This document shows, one piece after another, positions 9,165-17,215 of a stretch of 43,169 bases of DNA. A model generated the notes under the pieces. It was not told the DNA's origin. It worked only from the letters and a program-made list of their open reading frames with translations, and made no database searches. Each line of letters opens with the position of its first letter. The first letter of the stretch is position 1. The stretch is from NCBI GenBank assembly GCA_017416505.1, contig JAFQCI010000036.1:1-43169 (forward strand), given 5' to 3'. The stretch comes from Lachnospiraceae bacterium. Lineage in GTDB: Bacteria > Bacillota_A > Clostridia > Lachnospirales > Lachnospiraceae. Made by a program: the position numbers and the translations under genes.

Positions 9165-10532
9165 GTGGTACAAGAAGAAAAAAAGACCATGGAAATTAAC
9201 GAGAAAACCTCGGTTTTTAAATTAGGATGGCCGATTTTTATCGAAGCCTTTCTATCTATCTTAATTGGTAACGTAGATACCTTGATGTTAAGCCAATATT
9301 CTGATTCTGCACCGGTTGCGGTGGGAAATGCCAATCAGATTTTAAATCTGCTTACCCTGATGTTTAATATTATTGCAGGAGCTACAGGGGTAATAGTTGC
9401 ACAGTATTTAGGTGCAAAACTTATTAAAAAAATCAGTGAGATTTATTCTGTAGCAATTTTTGCAAATCTGATATTAAGTGTATTTATTAGTTTGATTATT
9501 TTTATTTTCAGTGAGCCGATTTTTGGGCTGATGCAGTTAGATGAAACATTGGTTCCGGATGCCACCATTTACCTTAAATTATTGGGAGGATTTATCTTCC
9601 TGCAGGCAGTATTCAGTGTGTTCACCCAGATTTTGCGAAGCAATGGATTGACTCGGATTGGAATGTATATTTCTTTGGCAATCAATGTGGTAAATATCAT
9701 AGGAAACTATTGCTTCCTGTATGGACCATTGAAGTTTTTAAATTATGGTGTAAAAGGTGTAGCAATTTCCAGTGTAGTAAGCCGTTTACTTGCCTTGATA
9801 CTTGTGATTATTTTCTTCCACAGGAAGATAGAAGGCGAGATATCCATAAAATATTTAAGACCATTCCCAAAAGAAACTTTAAAGAAAATGGTTTCTATTG
9901 GTATACCTACCGCAGGAGAGAGCATATCCTATAGTATTTCACAGATTTTAGTTATGTCCATTGTAAATACCATGGGTCTGGTGGCTGCCAATACCAAAAT
10001 ATATGCTTCCGTTATTTCGAATTTTTCCTATTTGTACTCTGTATCAGTGGCTCAGGCGACTATGATTATCACCGGTCATCTGGTTGGGGCCAAAAAAGAA
10101 GATGCGGCATATAAGAGAGTATTGAAATCCCTTCGCTCTTCTATGGTAATTTCCGTAGCCATTGCCGCTGTCAGCTTTTGTATCAGTGACATTACTTTTT
10201 CTTTCTTTACAAAGAATGCAGAAATTTTGGAATTGGGACATAAAATCATGGCAGTAGCTATTGTGTTGGAAATTGGTCGTACCGCAAATCTGGTTATCAT
10301 TCAAAGTATGCGTGCGGCAGGTGATATCAAGTTTCCAACCTATCTGGGCATGGGTTCCATGTGGTTCGTATCTGTGTTATTTAGCTTTATTTTAGGCAAA
10401 GTTTTTGGTCTTGGCTTAATCGGTGTCTGGATTGCCATGGCTATGGATGAATGCCTAAGAGGTATTGTTGTGTATATCCGTTGGTTACAAGGTGGTTGGC
10501 GGGGAAAATCCGTCGTAGATAAAAAAGAATAA
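9165..10532 (+). CDS. MATE family multidrug/metabolite efflux transporter
   Basis: Integral membrane antiporter of the MATE family, which exports organic cations, drugs or metabolites in exchange for Na+ or H+. 455 residues, the usual size, with about 12 hydrophobic helices in two similar halves. The first half starts FKLGWPIFIEAFLSILIGNVD and the second repeats the pattern at KMVSIGIPTAGESISYSIS (about residue 240), as the MatE duplication predicts. The best start is GTG at 9165 with AAGGTG 6 nt before it; an ATG at 9189 has no clear ribosome site. The substrate is not predictable. It stands alone between a repeat and acpP and has no obvious regulator beside it. Confidence 0.92.
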   Translation: MVQEEKKTMEINEKTSVFKLGWPIFIEAFLSILIGNVDTLMLSQYSDSAPVAVGNANQILNLLTLMFNIIAGATGVIVAQYLGAKLIKKISEIYSVAIFANLILSVFISLIIFIFSEPIFGLMQLDETLVPDATIYLKLLGGFIFLQAVFSVFTQILRSNGLTRIGMYISLAINVVNIIGNYCFLYGPLKFLNYGVKGVAISSVVSRLLALILVIIFFHRKIEGEISIKYLRPFPKETLKKMVSIGIPTAGESISYSISQILVMSIVNTMGLVAANTKIYASVISNFSYLYSVSVAQATMIITGHLVGAKKEDAAYKRVLKSLRSSMVISVAIAAVSFCISDITFSFFTKNAEILELGHKIMAVAIVLEIGRTANLVIIQSMRAAGDIKFPTYLGMGSMWFVSVLFSFILGKVFGLGLIGVWIAMAMDECLRGIVVYIRWLQGGWRGKSVVDKKE

Positions 10533-10539
10533 AATTACC

Positions 10540-10568
10540 TTGACAGGAACAGGAATACATAGTATATT
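10540..10568 (+). promoter_or_regulatory. Sigma-A promoter of acpP
   Basis: TTGACA (10540-10545), 17 nt, then TATATT (10563-10568). A FabT-like palindrome begins on the last base of the -10 element and covers the expected start point, so a bound repressor would block initiation. Confidence 0.7.
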
Positions 10569-10580
10569 TTGAGTATCAAA
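10568..10580. promoter_or_regulatory. FabT-like operator at acpP
   Basis: TTTGAGTATCAAA: perfect 5-base arms TTTGA/TCAAA around three bases. The MarR-family fatty-acid regulator FabT of streptococci and relatives binds TTTGA-rich palindromes of this shape upstream of fab genes. A second copy with identical arms precedes fabD. No fabT gene is in the window. Confidence 0.6.
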
Positions 10581-10610
10581 CAGATTCATTATTTTAAAGG
10601 AGATTAAATT

Positions 10611-10844
10611 ATGTTAGAAAAATTAAAAGAAATTATCGCTGAACGTTTAAGCGTAGATGCAGATGAAGTAGAATTAAACACTTCTTTCAAGGATGATTTA
10701 GGAGCAGATTCTTTAGATTTATTCGAATTAGTTATGGCTTTAGAAGACGAATTTGATGTTGAAATCCCTGCAGATGATTTGGCTAACATCAATACTGTAA
10801 ACGATGTAGTAGAGTACTTAAAGGCGAAAGGTGTAGAAGCCTAA
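10611..10844 (+). CDS. acpP: Acyl carrier protein
   Basis: Carries growing acyl chains on a 4'-phosphopantetheine arm during fatty-acid synthesis. 77 residues, very acidic, four-helix fold. The attachment serine is Ser34 in [20 protein letters not shown] precedes the ATG. It has its own promoter with an overlapping FabT-like palindrome and ends in a strong terminator, so it is transcribed separately from, or well in excess of, the fabDGFZ genes that follow. Because it sits directly beside fab genes it is the housekeeping carrier, not one for a secondary pathway. Confidence 0.97.
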   Translation: MLEKLKEIIAERLSVDADEVELNTSFKDDLGADSLDLFELVMALEDEFDVEIPADDLANINTVNDVVEYLKAKGVEA

Positions 10845-10850
10845 GATAAA

Positions 10851-10895
10851 AGATATCCGGAGCTTTCGTATGAAATACTCCGGATATTTCTTTTT
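10851..10895 (+). terminator. Intrinsic terminator of acpP
   Basis: ATATCCGGAG (10853-10862) pairs with CTCCGGATAT (10878-10887), with extra TTC/GAA pairing in the loop, followed by TTTCTTTTT. Stable and GC-rich for this genome. Confidence 0.9.
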
Positions 10896-10903
10896 AAAAA
10901 ATT

Positions 10904-10920
10904 AGTTTGATAATCAAAAT
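10904..10920. promoter_or_regulatory. FabT-like operator before fabD
   Basis: AGTTTGATAATCAAAAT, close to the published FabT site of Streptococcus (AGTTTGATTATCAAATT). It lies upstream of a plausible -10 element, TATGAT at 10972-10977, whose -35 (TTACTT at 10949-10954, 17-nt spacer) is weak. Its arms match the acpP copy exactly, so one regulator probably controls both transcripts. Confidence 0.65.
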
Positions 10921-11041
10921 AAGTCGATGAGAATATAAAGATTTTGTTTTACTTTATAGTAGAATATATGTTATGATAGAAATAGTTTATCCGAGATTAT
11001 CTGTGAATAATTAAGGGTTATGTATTGAATGGAGGATTAAG

Positions 11042-11968
11042 ATGGGAAAAATAGCATTTATGTTTCCGGGACAAGGTGCCCAATGTGTAGGAATGGCAAA
11101 GGATTTTTACGATACGTTTGAAGATAGTAAGGAAATTTTCGATAAAGCAAATGAAGTGTTGGATTTTGATTTATTACATATTTGTTTTGAAGAAAATGAA
11201 GACATTCATATTACAGAATTTACTCAGCCGGCATTGGTAACTGCCTGTGTTGCGATTTTAAAGCAGGTAGAAAAATCAGGAGTAAAACCGGATGTTTGTG
11301 CCGGATTAAGTCTTGGTGAATATGCAGCCTTGGTTGCTTCTGGTGCTATGTCAGCAGAAGATGCCATCAGAGTGGTAAGAGAAAGAGGAAAATTAATGCA
11401 GGGAACGGTTCCGGCAGGAGAAGGAGCCATGTCAGCAGTACTAGCCATGGAAAAAGAAAAAATCGAAGAAGTATTGGCTGGAATCGATGGGGAAGTTTCC
11501 ATTGCAAATTATAATTGTCCGGGGCAGATTGTAATTACCGGAGAAACAGGAGCAGTTCAAAAAGCAGGAGAAGCACTTTCTGCAGCAGGCGCGAAGAGAG
11601 TAGTACCACTTAAGGTTAGTGGTCCATTCCATTCTCCATTGTTAAAGCCAGCAGGAGAAAAGCTTCTGGAAGTATTAAAGGACGTGGAATTAGAAGAAAT
11701 CAAGGTTCCATATATTGCCAATGCTACTGCAGATTATGTAACCCAAAAAGAACAGATAAAAGATTTGTTAGGAATTCAGGTTTATTCTTCTGTAAAGATG
11801 CAGCAAACCATTGAAAAGATGATTGCAGACGGTGTAGATACTTTCGTAGAAATCGGACCTTCTAAGACCATTGCAGGCTTCATTAAGAAGGTAGACAGAA
11901 GTGTGACTGTTATTAACATTGAAAAGGTAGAAGATTTGGAAAAGTTAAAGGAAATCGCAAATAATTAA
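11042..11968 (+). CDS. fabD: Malonyl-CoA:ACP transacylase
   Basis: Loads malonyl from malonyl-CoA onto acyl carrier protein. 308 residues, typical. The nucleophile is Ser90 in GLSLGEYAAL, and the partner His is in VSGPFHSPLL near residue 198. The N-terminal FPGQGAQ block is present. GGAGG lies 7 nt before the ATG, and the same TGGAGGATTAA context recurs before fabG. First gene of a five-gene run; the leader of about 60 nt follows the FabT-like operator. Confidence 0.97.
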   Translation: MGKIAFMFPGQGAQCVGMAKDFYDTFEDSKEIFDKANEVLDFDLLHICFEENEDIHITEFTQPALVTACVAILKQVEKSGVKPDVCAGLSLGEYAALVASGAMSAEDAIRVVRERGKLMQGTVPAGEGAMSAVLAMEKEKIEEVLAGIDGEVSIANYNCPGQIVITGETGAVQKAGEALSAAGAKRVVPLKVSGPFHSPLLKPAGEKLLEVLKDVELEEIKVPYIANATADYVTQKEQIKDLLGIQVYSSVKMQQTIEKMIADGVDTFVEIGPSKTIAGFIKKVDRSVTVINIEKVEDLEKLKEIANN

Positions 11969-11980
11969 TGGAGGATTAAA

Positions 11981-12718
11981 ATGTTAAAAGATAAGGTAGC
12001 AGTAATCACAGGTGCAAGCCGTGGAATTGGTGCAGAAATAGCAAGAACTTTTGCAAAATACGGAGCAAAGGTTGTAATTAATTATAACGGTTCAAAAGAA
12101 AAGGCAGAAGAAGTGGTAGCAGAAATTAAAGCTGCCGGAGGAGAAGCCATTGCGATTCAGAAAAATGTAGCAGATTTTGAAGAAGCGAAAGAATTAATGG
12201 ATGAAGCAGTAAATGCTTTTGGACGTCTTGACATTCTGGTAAACAATGCCGGAATTACAAAAGATACCTTACTTATGGGCATGAAGGAAGAAGATTTCGA
12301 TAAGGTAATTGATGTAAATTTAAAAGGTACCTTTAATGGAATGAAACACGCTTCTAAGATTATGATGAAACAAAGAAGCGGAAGAATCATTAATATGTCC
12401 TCGGTAGTAGGAGTTCAGGGAAATGCAGGACAGGTGAATTATGCAGCCTCTAAGGCGGGAATCATCGGTATGACCAAGTCCTTAGCAAAAGAAATTGCAG
12501 CCCGTAATGTTACGGTAAATGCCATTGCCCCTGGATTTATCAAAACAGAAATGACAGATGTATTGTCTGACACTGTAAAAGAACAGATTTTATCAACAAT
12601 TCCATTGAAAAAGATGGGCGAAACCAAAGATATTGCAGAATGTGCTGCCTTTTTGGCATCAGACCATGCAGGATATATTACAGGTCAGGTTATTAACGTA
12701 AATGGAGGTATGATTTAA
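11981..12718 (+). CDS. fabG: 3-oxoacyl-ACP reductase
   Basis: NADPH-dependent reduction of 3-oxoacyl-ACP to 3-hydroxyacyl-ACP. 245 residues, a short-chain dehydrogenase with the cofactor motif TGASRGIG at residues 10-17, NNAG near residue 88, catalytic Ser in NMSSVVG and the YAASK motif near residue 150. It follows fabD after 12 nt, and its stop overlaps the fabF start by one base, so it is translationally coupled. Confidence 0.97.
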   Translation: MLKDKVAVITGASRGIGAEIARTFAKYGAKVVINYNGSKEKAEEVVAEIKAAGGEAIAIQKNVADFEEAKELMDEAVNAFGRLDILVNNAGITKDTLLMGMKEEDFDKVIDVNLKGTFNGMKHASKIMMKQRSGRIINMSSVVGVQGNAGQVNYAASKAGIIGMTKSLAKEIAARNVTVNAIAPGFIKTEMTDVLSDTVKEQILSTIPLKKMGETKDIAECAAFLASDHAGYITGQVINVNGGMI

Positions 12719-13953
12719 TGAGAAGAGTAGTAGTAACAGGTTTAGGAGCAGTAACAGCGATTGGTACCACAGTAGATACTTTTTGGGAGAATGTTAAAAA
12801 AGGAACTTGTGGAATTAAGTTAATTGATAAATTTGACACCACTGATTTTAAGGCAAAAGTAGCAGCAACCGTAAATGACTTTGATCCTAAGGAATATATG
12901 GATGTAAAGACTGCAAAGAGAATGGCAGAATTTTGTCAATATGCAGTAGCAGCTACCAAGCAGGCAATTGAACAATCCGGTTTGGATTTAGAAAAAGAAG
13001 ATATGACTCGTTTTGGTGCTTCCATCGGTTCCGGTATTGGTGCATTAGGAGTTATGGAAAAAGACCATCAGAAGTTAATGGAAAAAGGACCAAACAGAGT
13101 ATCTCCAATGATGGTGCCAACCATGATTTCTAACATGGCTGCAGGTAATGTTGCCATTCAGTTTGGCTTACAAGGTAAAAATATCAACGTAGTAACTGCC
13201 TGTGCTTCCGGTGCTCATTCTATCGGTGAAGCATACCGTTCGATTCAATGCAATGAAGCAGACATTATGGCAGCAGGTGGAGCAGAAGCAGCGATTACAG
13301 AACTTGGCGTAGCAGGATTCGCAGCACTAACTGCACTTTCCACTTCAGAAGACCCAAGCAGAGCATCCATTCCTTTTGATAAAGAAAGAAACGGATTCGT
13401 TATGGGTGAAGGTGCCGGTGTGGTTATTTTAGAAGAATTAGAACACGCAAAAGCCAGAGGCGCAAAGATTTTAGCAGAAGTAGTAGGTTACGGTGCTACT
13501 TGTGATGCATACCACATTACTTCTCCTGCTCCAGACGGAAATGGTGCAGCAAGAGCTATGACTTTCGCAATCAATGAAGCTGGAATTAAGCCGGAAGATG
13601 TAGATTATATCAATGCTCATGGAACCAGTACACATCACAATGACTTGTTTGAAACCATGGCAATTAAAAAGAGCTTTGGAGAACATGCTTATAAATTAAA
13701 CGTAAATTCTACTAAGTCTATGATTGGACATGCTTTAGGTGCAGCCGGAGCGATTGAATTTGTAGTTTGTGTAAAATCAGTAATGGAAAACTTTATCCAT
13801 GCTACTGTAGGATATCAGGTTCCAGATGAAGAATGCGATTTGAACTATACGAAAGAAGCAGTAGAGAAGGAAGTAAATTACGCATTAAGCAATTCCCTTG
13901 GCTTTGGTGGTCATAATGCCAGCCTGTTAATTAAAAAATATACGGAGGAATAA
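12718..13953 (+). CDS. fabF: 3-oxoacyl-ACP synthase II
   Basis: Condensing enzyme that elongates acyl-ACP with malonyl-ACP. 411 residues. The catalytic triad is visible: Cys162 in VVTACASGAHS, His in NAHGTSTHHND near residue 302 and His in KSMIGHALGAAG near residue 338. It starts on the fabG stop (TAATG); GGAGG precedes by 9-10 nt inside fabG. It is the only condensing enzyme in the cluster; the initiating FabH is not in this window. Confidence 0.97.
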   Translation: MRRVVVTGLGAVTAIGTTVDTFWENVKKGTCGIKLIDKFDTTDFKAKVAATVNDFDPKEYMDVKTAKRMAEFCQYAVAATKQAIEQSGLDLEKEDMTRFGASIGSGIGALGVMEKDHQKLMEKGPNRVSPMMVPTMISNMAAGNVAIQFGLQGKNINVVTACASGAHSIGEAYRSIQCNEADIMAAGGAEAAITELGVAGFAALTALSTSEDPSRASIPFDKERNGFVMGEGAGVVILEELEHAKARGAKILAEVVGYGATCDAYHITSPAPDGNGAARAMTFAINEAGIKPEDVDYINAHGTSTHHNDLFETMAIKKSFGEHAYKLNVNSTKSMIGHALGAAGAIEFVVCVKSVMENFIHATVGYQVPDEECDLNYTKEAVEKEVNYALSNSLGFGGHNASLLIKKYTEE

Positions 13954-13956
13954 AAT

Positions 13957-14379
13957 ATGTTAAATATTAAGGAAATTATGGATAGAATTCCTCATCGTTC
14001 TCCGTTTTTATTAATTGACCGTATTGAGGAACTTGAGGTTGGAAAGAGCGCAGTAGGTAGAAAATGCGTATCTTATAATGAACCATATTTTGCAGGACAT
14101 TTTCCAAATGAACCGGTTATGCCAGGAGTATTAATCATTGAAGCTTTGGCGCAGGTAGGTTGTGTCTGTGTGCTATCCGATGAAAAATTTGCCGGAAAGA
14201 CAGCATATTTTGGTGGCATTAATAAGGCAAGATTTAGAGGAAAAGTAGTTCCTGGTGACGTATTAACATTAAAAGTAGAAGTTGTAAAAGCAAAAGGACC
14301 AATTGGGATTTGTGAAGCGAAGGCTTATGTAGAAGATAAATTGGTTGTAGAAGCAGAACTTACTGTAGCGATTGCATAA
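13957..14379 (+). CDS. fabZ: 3-hydroxyacyl-ACP dehydratase
   Basis: Removes water from 3-hydroxyacyl-ACP to give trans-2-enoyl-ACP. 140 residues, hot-dog fold. The active-site stretch HFPNEPVMPGVLIIEALAQ carries the catalytic His and Glu. The N terminus IMDRIPHRSPFLLIDRI is the standard FabZ opening. GGAGG sits about 8 nt before the ATG, three bases after the fabF stop. A structured repeat follows before the last gene of the run. Confidence 0.96.
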   Translation: MLNIKEIMDRIPHRSPFLLIDRIEELEVGKSAVGRKCVSYNEPYFAGHFPNEPVMPGVLIIEALAQVGCVCVLSDEKFAGKTAYFGGINKARFRGKVVPGDVLTLKVEVVKAKGPIGICEAKAYVEDKLVVEAELTVAIA

Positions 14380-14391
14380 TAGAACGGTTTA

Positions 14392-14490
14392 GGTTACGTA
14401 ATAGCATGATTTAGGAATTGGTTTTTGCTTCGCGTAGTGAATTTGCATGCAAAAACCAATTTCGTTACTGTTCACGTGTGAACAGTAACC
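14392..14490. repeat. Intergenic structured repeat, copy 2
   Basis: 99 nt bounded by GGTTAC and GTAACC as short inverted ends. Inside are a perfect 13-bp hairpin, AATTGGTTTTTGC (14416-14428) with GCAAAAACCAATT (14449-14461), and a perfect 12-bp hairpin, GTTACTGTTCAC (14464-14475) with GTGAACAGTAAC (14478-14489). The 17-mer at 14395-14411 also occurs at 9110-9126. It separates fabZ from the FabK-like gene without an evident T-run terminator. Confidence 0.7.
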
Positions 14491-14536
14491 AGTTCAGGAA
14501 AGTCGAAGAATTTAATTTTTGACTAGGAGGAGTTGT

Positions 14537-15592
14537 ATGAAACCTTTGGTTATTGGCGATTTGGTCGCAAAAATTCCGATTATTCAAGGTGGAATGGGAG
14601 TTGGTGTTTCTGCTTGTAATTTAGCAGGAGCCGTAGCTTTAGAAGGTGGAATCGGAGTAATTTCTGCGGCACAGCTTGGATATTTAGAAGACGATTATGA
14701 TGAAAATGCGGAAAGAGCGAATCTTCGAGCGATTGGAAAACATATAAAGAAAGCAAAAGAAATTGCAAAGGGTGGAATTGTCGGAATTAATATCATGGTG
14801 GCAACCAGAAATTATGCAGAGTATGTAAAAGCAGCAGTAGAAGCGAAAGTAGATTTGATTATTTCCGGTGCAGGTCTGCCTACGGATTTACCTTCTTTGG
14901 TAAAAGGTTCTTCTACAAAGATTGCCCCTATTGTGTCATCCATAAAAGCAGCCAACGTCATTTTGAAGATGTGGGATAAAAAAGAACAAAGAGTTCCGGA
15001 TGCAGTGGTGATTGAAGGTCCACTTGCAGGAGGGCATCTTGGATTTAAATATGATGAACTGGAACATATTGAAGATTTAGAGTATGATAACGAAATCATC
15101 GGAATTATGGATGCAGTAAAGCAATACGAGGAAAAATATCAAAAGCACATTCCTGTGATTCTCGCTGGGGGGATTGCTACGAAAGAAGATGTGAAGCATT
15201 GTTTTTCTTTAGGAGCCGATGGAGTCCAGGTGGCATCCCGTTTTGTTGCAACAAAGGAATGCGATGCAGATATTCGTTTTAAAGAAGCATATGTAAATGC
15301 CAAGAAAGAAGACATTGTGATTGTAAAAAGTCCCGTGGGAATGCCGGGACGTGCCATTAAGAATACATTTATGGAACGGGTGATGAGTGGTGAGAGAGTT
15401 CCTACCAAGCATTGCCGTGCCTGTGTTACACCATGTAAACCGGCACAAACACCATATTGCATCAGCGATGCATTGATTAATGCAGTAAAAGGTAATTTAG
15501 ATGAAGCATTGATTTTCTGTGGAGGAAAGATTGACCAGATAAAAGAAATTACCACTGTAAAACAAGTAATAGATGAATTAATGAGTGAATAA
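14537..15592 (+). CDS. FabK / nitronate monooxygenase family flavoprotein (probable enoyl-ACP reductase)
   Basis: 351-residue FMN-dependent TIM-barrel protein of the NMO/FabK family. Visible blocks are IIQGGMGVGVS near the N terminus, ISGAGLPTDLP, EGPLAGGHLGF, ILAGGIAT and GADGVQVASRFVATKEC. Family members are either FabK (reducing enoyl-ACP) or nitronate-oxidising enzymes. Its place at the end of a fab run with no fabI or fabL in view favours an enoyl-ACP reductase role, but this is inference. It differs from classical FabK in a C-terminal cysteine cluster, Cys293-x2-Cys296-x3-Cys300-x7-Cys308, which could bind a metal or Fe-S centre. AGGAGG fixes the ATG at 14537; an upstream TTG in frame is not needed. 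Confidence 0.8.
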   Translation: MKPLVIGDLVAKIPIIQGGMGVGVSACNLAGAVALEGGIGVISAAQLGYLEDDYDENAERANLRAIGKHIKKAKEIAKGGIVGINIMVATRNYAEYVKAAVEAKVDLIISGAGLPTDLPSLVKGSSTKIAPIVSSIKAANVILKMWDKKEQRVPDAVVIEGPLAGGHLGFKYDELEHIEDLEYDNEIIGIMDAVKQYEEKYQKHIPVILAGGIATKEDVKHCFSLGADGVQVASRFVATKECDADIRFKEAYVNAKKEDIVIVKSPVGMPGRAIKNTFMERVMSGERVPTKHCRACVTPCKPAQTPYCISDALINAVKGNLDEALIFCGGKIDQIKEITTVKQVIDELMSE

Positions 15593-15596
15593 AAGA

Positions 15597-15648
15597 AAAC
15601 GCATCTAGAGGGATTCATAGAATTATGAAAACCAAGGATGCGTTTTTT
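15597..15648. terminator. Terminator after the fab cluster
   Basis: AAAACGCATC (15597-15606) pairs with GATGCGTTTT (15637-15646), with TTCAT/ATGAA pairing inside, and a T run follows on the plus strand. AAAAGAAAA on its left gives a T-rich tail for the opposite direction too, so it may also stop the minus-strand epimerase transcript. Confidence 0.85.
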
Positions 15649-15711
15649 TATAGTATAAATTATGTTTTTGCTTGCAGATAGCAGATAAATTTGTATCGTA
15701 ACTGTAATCAT

Positions 15712-16737
15712 TTATGATTCGGATGGTAAATCTTGACTAAGGTAGAATTTCTGCCATACCGTAGCGGATTCTTGAGGTTTTAATTCGCGATATCCTGTTT
15801 CTTCTTCCGGAAAACTTAAGTTAGGGGCATCAATAAGCCAGGTAAGAGGCTCTGGACAAAAGAAGTTCTGTTTTCCACCGATGTTCCAAAGAATATAAAA
15901 TCCATACTCCTTGGATACTTCGTTTACGATGGATAAACCTGTTCTAGTATCTGTAACGATAGATTTATAACAATCCTCTGAATTTTCTAAAAGGCGGTAA
16001 AGTTCATCGTTAATATCATGACCTACCGGTTTTGCAGTCCCTTTTACATATTGTTGTTCATATTCCGAAAGTTCATGATAAGAGCCATCTGGCAGACATC
16101 TCTCATTTAAGGGATAACGATGTTTTACTGGTAAATAAAACTGGTAGTATTTTCCTTCTTTTTTCTTTTGCCTTTTCCCAAAAGGGCAGGAGAGTGTGGT
16201 ATGAGTACCGAAACCGAAAGGCAGCATATGTTCAGAAAGATTTTTTAAGCTTACTTCATATCGAAGTCCCTCTTTGGAAAGTGTGAAGGTAAAATCTACC
16301 CGGAATTTCAGAGGAAAGTAAGTAAAAAAGGCATCTTTTTCATCGTATTCATAATAGGTTATCGCAACAACACAGTCTTCCTTTTCCTCTATAGAAAGAA
16401 TTTTATGACAACGGGTGTGCAGAAAACCGTGAAGATAGTTGTTTCTGGATGTTTCATTGATAGGAAAATGATAGATTCCGTCAGAGGTTTTTAAAATTCC
16501 ATCCTTCAAACGGTTCGGAAGATATGTGGTAGGAAGCCCTATTATGATGTTGCATTTCTTTAAAAACTTCCTTGACATACCCTTTTTAAAATGAAAAAAA
16601 CGAACATGATGGGTGGTTTCTTCTAAATTAAGAAAGTTACTGCCTAGGGAAGGTGCCAATAAACCACGGTAATTATCATATTCCATTAAAATGCAGGTTT
16701 CTCCCTTAAATGTAGTCAAACGAATCCCTTTTTTCAT
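15712..16737 (-). CDS. Aldose 1-epimerase family protein
   Basis: About 341 residues with the galactose mutarotase-like beta-sandwich pattern. Blocks seen are LHGFLHT (the first conserved His region, about residue 105), PFGFGTHTTLSCPF (the second His region, about residue 180) and FFCPEPLTWLIDAPN (the region with the usual catalytic Glu, about residue 300). It would interconvert alpha and beta anomers of a free or substituted sugar; the substrate is unknown, and the sequence is divergent from GalM. AAAGGAG on the minus strand sets the start at 16737; a longer frame to 16764 lacks a ribosome site. It is alone and points towards the fab cluster. No signal peptide. Confidence 0.8.
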   Translation of the reverse strand: MKKGIRLTTFKGETCILMEYDNYRGLLAPSLGSNFLNLEETTHHVRFFHFKKGMSRKFLKKCNIIIGLPTTYLPNRLKDGILKTSDGIYHFPINETSRNNYLHGFLHTRCHKILSIEEKEDCVVAITYYEYDEKDAFFTYFPLKFRVDFTFTLSKEGLRYEVSLKNLSEHMLPFGFGTHTTLSCPFGKRQKKKEGKYYQFYLPVKHRYPLNERCLPDGSYHELSEYEQQYVKGTAKPVGHDINDELYRLLENSEDCYKSIVTDTRTGLSIVNEVSKEYGFYILWNIGGKQNFFCPEPLTWLIDAPNLSFPEEETGYRELKPQESATVWQKFYLSQDLPSES

Positions 16738-16812
16738 AGGAGTCTCCTTTCTATCGTTTCTCAAAACAGATGGTTTGAAATTTCATAGGTTATAAAATCA
16801 TTGTAATAAACG

Positions 16813-16843
16813 AAAAAAGGTTCTTGCATGAACAAGAACCTTT
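16813..16843 (-). terminator. Terminator of the cold-shock gene
   Basis: Perfect 11-bp stem AAAGGTTCTTG / CAAGAACCTTT with a 6-nt loop. On the minus strand it is followed by a T run (six Ts counting the stem end). Confidence 0.9.
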
Positions 16844-16856
16844 GAACGAGTCATAA

Positions 16857-17057
16857 TTAGCTAAGCTTAACAACGTTAGCAGCTTGAGCTCCTCTAGCGC
16901 CTTCAGTTACATCAAAAGAAACCTTTTGACCTTCTTCTAAAGACTTGAATCCTTCAGCCTGGATTGCAGAAAAATGTACGAATACGTCAGAACCATCTTC
17001 TTGAGTGATGAATCCGTATCCTTTTTCAGCATTAAACCATTTAACTGTACCGTTCAT
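16857..17057 (-). CDS. Cold-shock protein (CspA/CspB family)
   Basis: 66-residue single cold-shock domain that binds single-stranded RNA or DNA and acts as an RNA chaperone. RNP1 is KGYGFIT (residues about 13-19) and RNP2 is VFVHFSA (about 26-32); the [13 protein letters not shown] opening is typical. GGAGG precedes the ATG by 6-7 nt. The promoter at 17216-17244 implies a leader of about 150 nt that contains a 24-bp hairpin with a U tract, so expression is probably controlled in the leader. Whether this paralogue is cold-induced or constitutive cannot be told. Confidence 0.96.
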   Translation of the reverse strand: MNGTVKWFNAEKGYGFITQEDGSDVFVHFSAIQAEGFKSLEEGQKVSFDVTEGARGAQAANVVKLS

Positions 17058-17114
17058 AATGAACCTCCATTCTGCCTTACGGCGTATAAAAATTTATGGA
17101 TATTTCTAAAAATA

Positions 17115-17181
17115 AAAAAATCACATATTATCACAGATTATACTAAAGAATCAAGAATATAATCTCTGATAACATGTGATT
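17115..17181 (-). other. Terminator-like hairpin in the csp leader
   Basis: Arms at 17119-17142 and 17158-17181 form a 24-bp stem with two mismatches and a 15-nt loop. On the minus strand the stem is followed by TTTTTTTATTTTT, so it has the form of an intrinsic terminator. It starts about 28 nt into the csp transcript and lies 60 nt before the csp start codon. No other minus-strand gene lies upstream that would need a terminator. It could attenuate csp, or end a short RNA. Confidence 0.7.
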
Positions 17182-17215
17182 CTAAATACCTCTAGTGAAT
17201 ACCTCTAACAGTAAC

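Noticed and set aside
17101..17181. Plus-strand terminator upstream of the isomerase gene
   Set aside because: The U tract follows the stem only on the minus strand, and no plus-strand transcript enters from the left.
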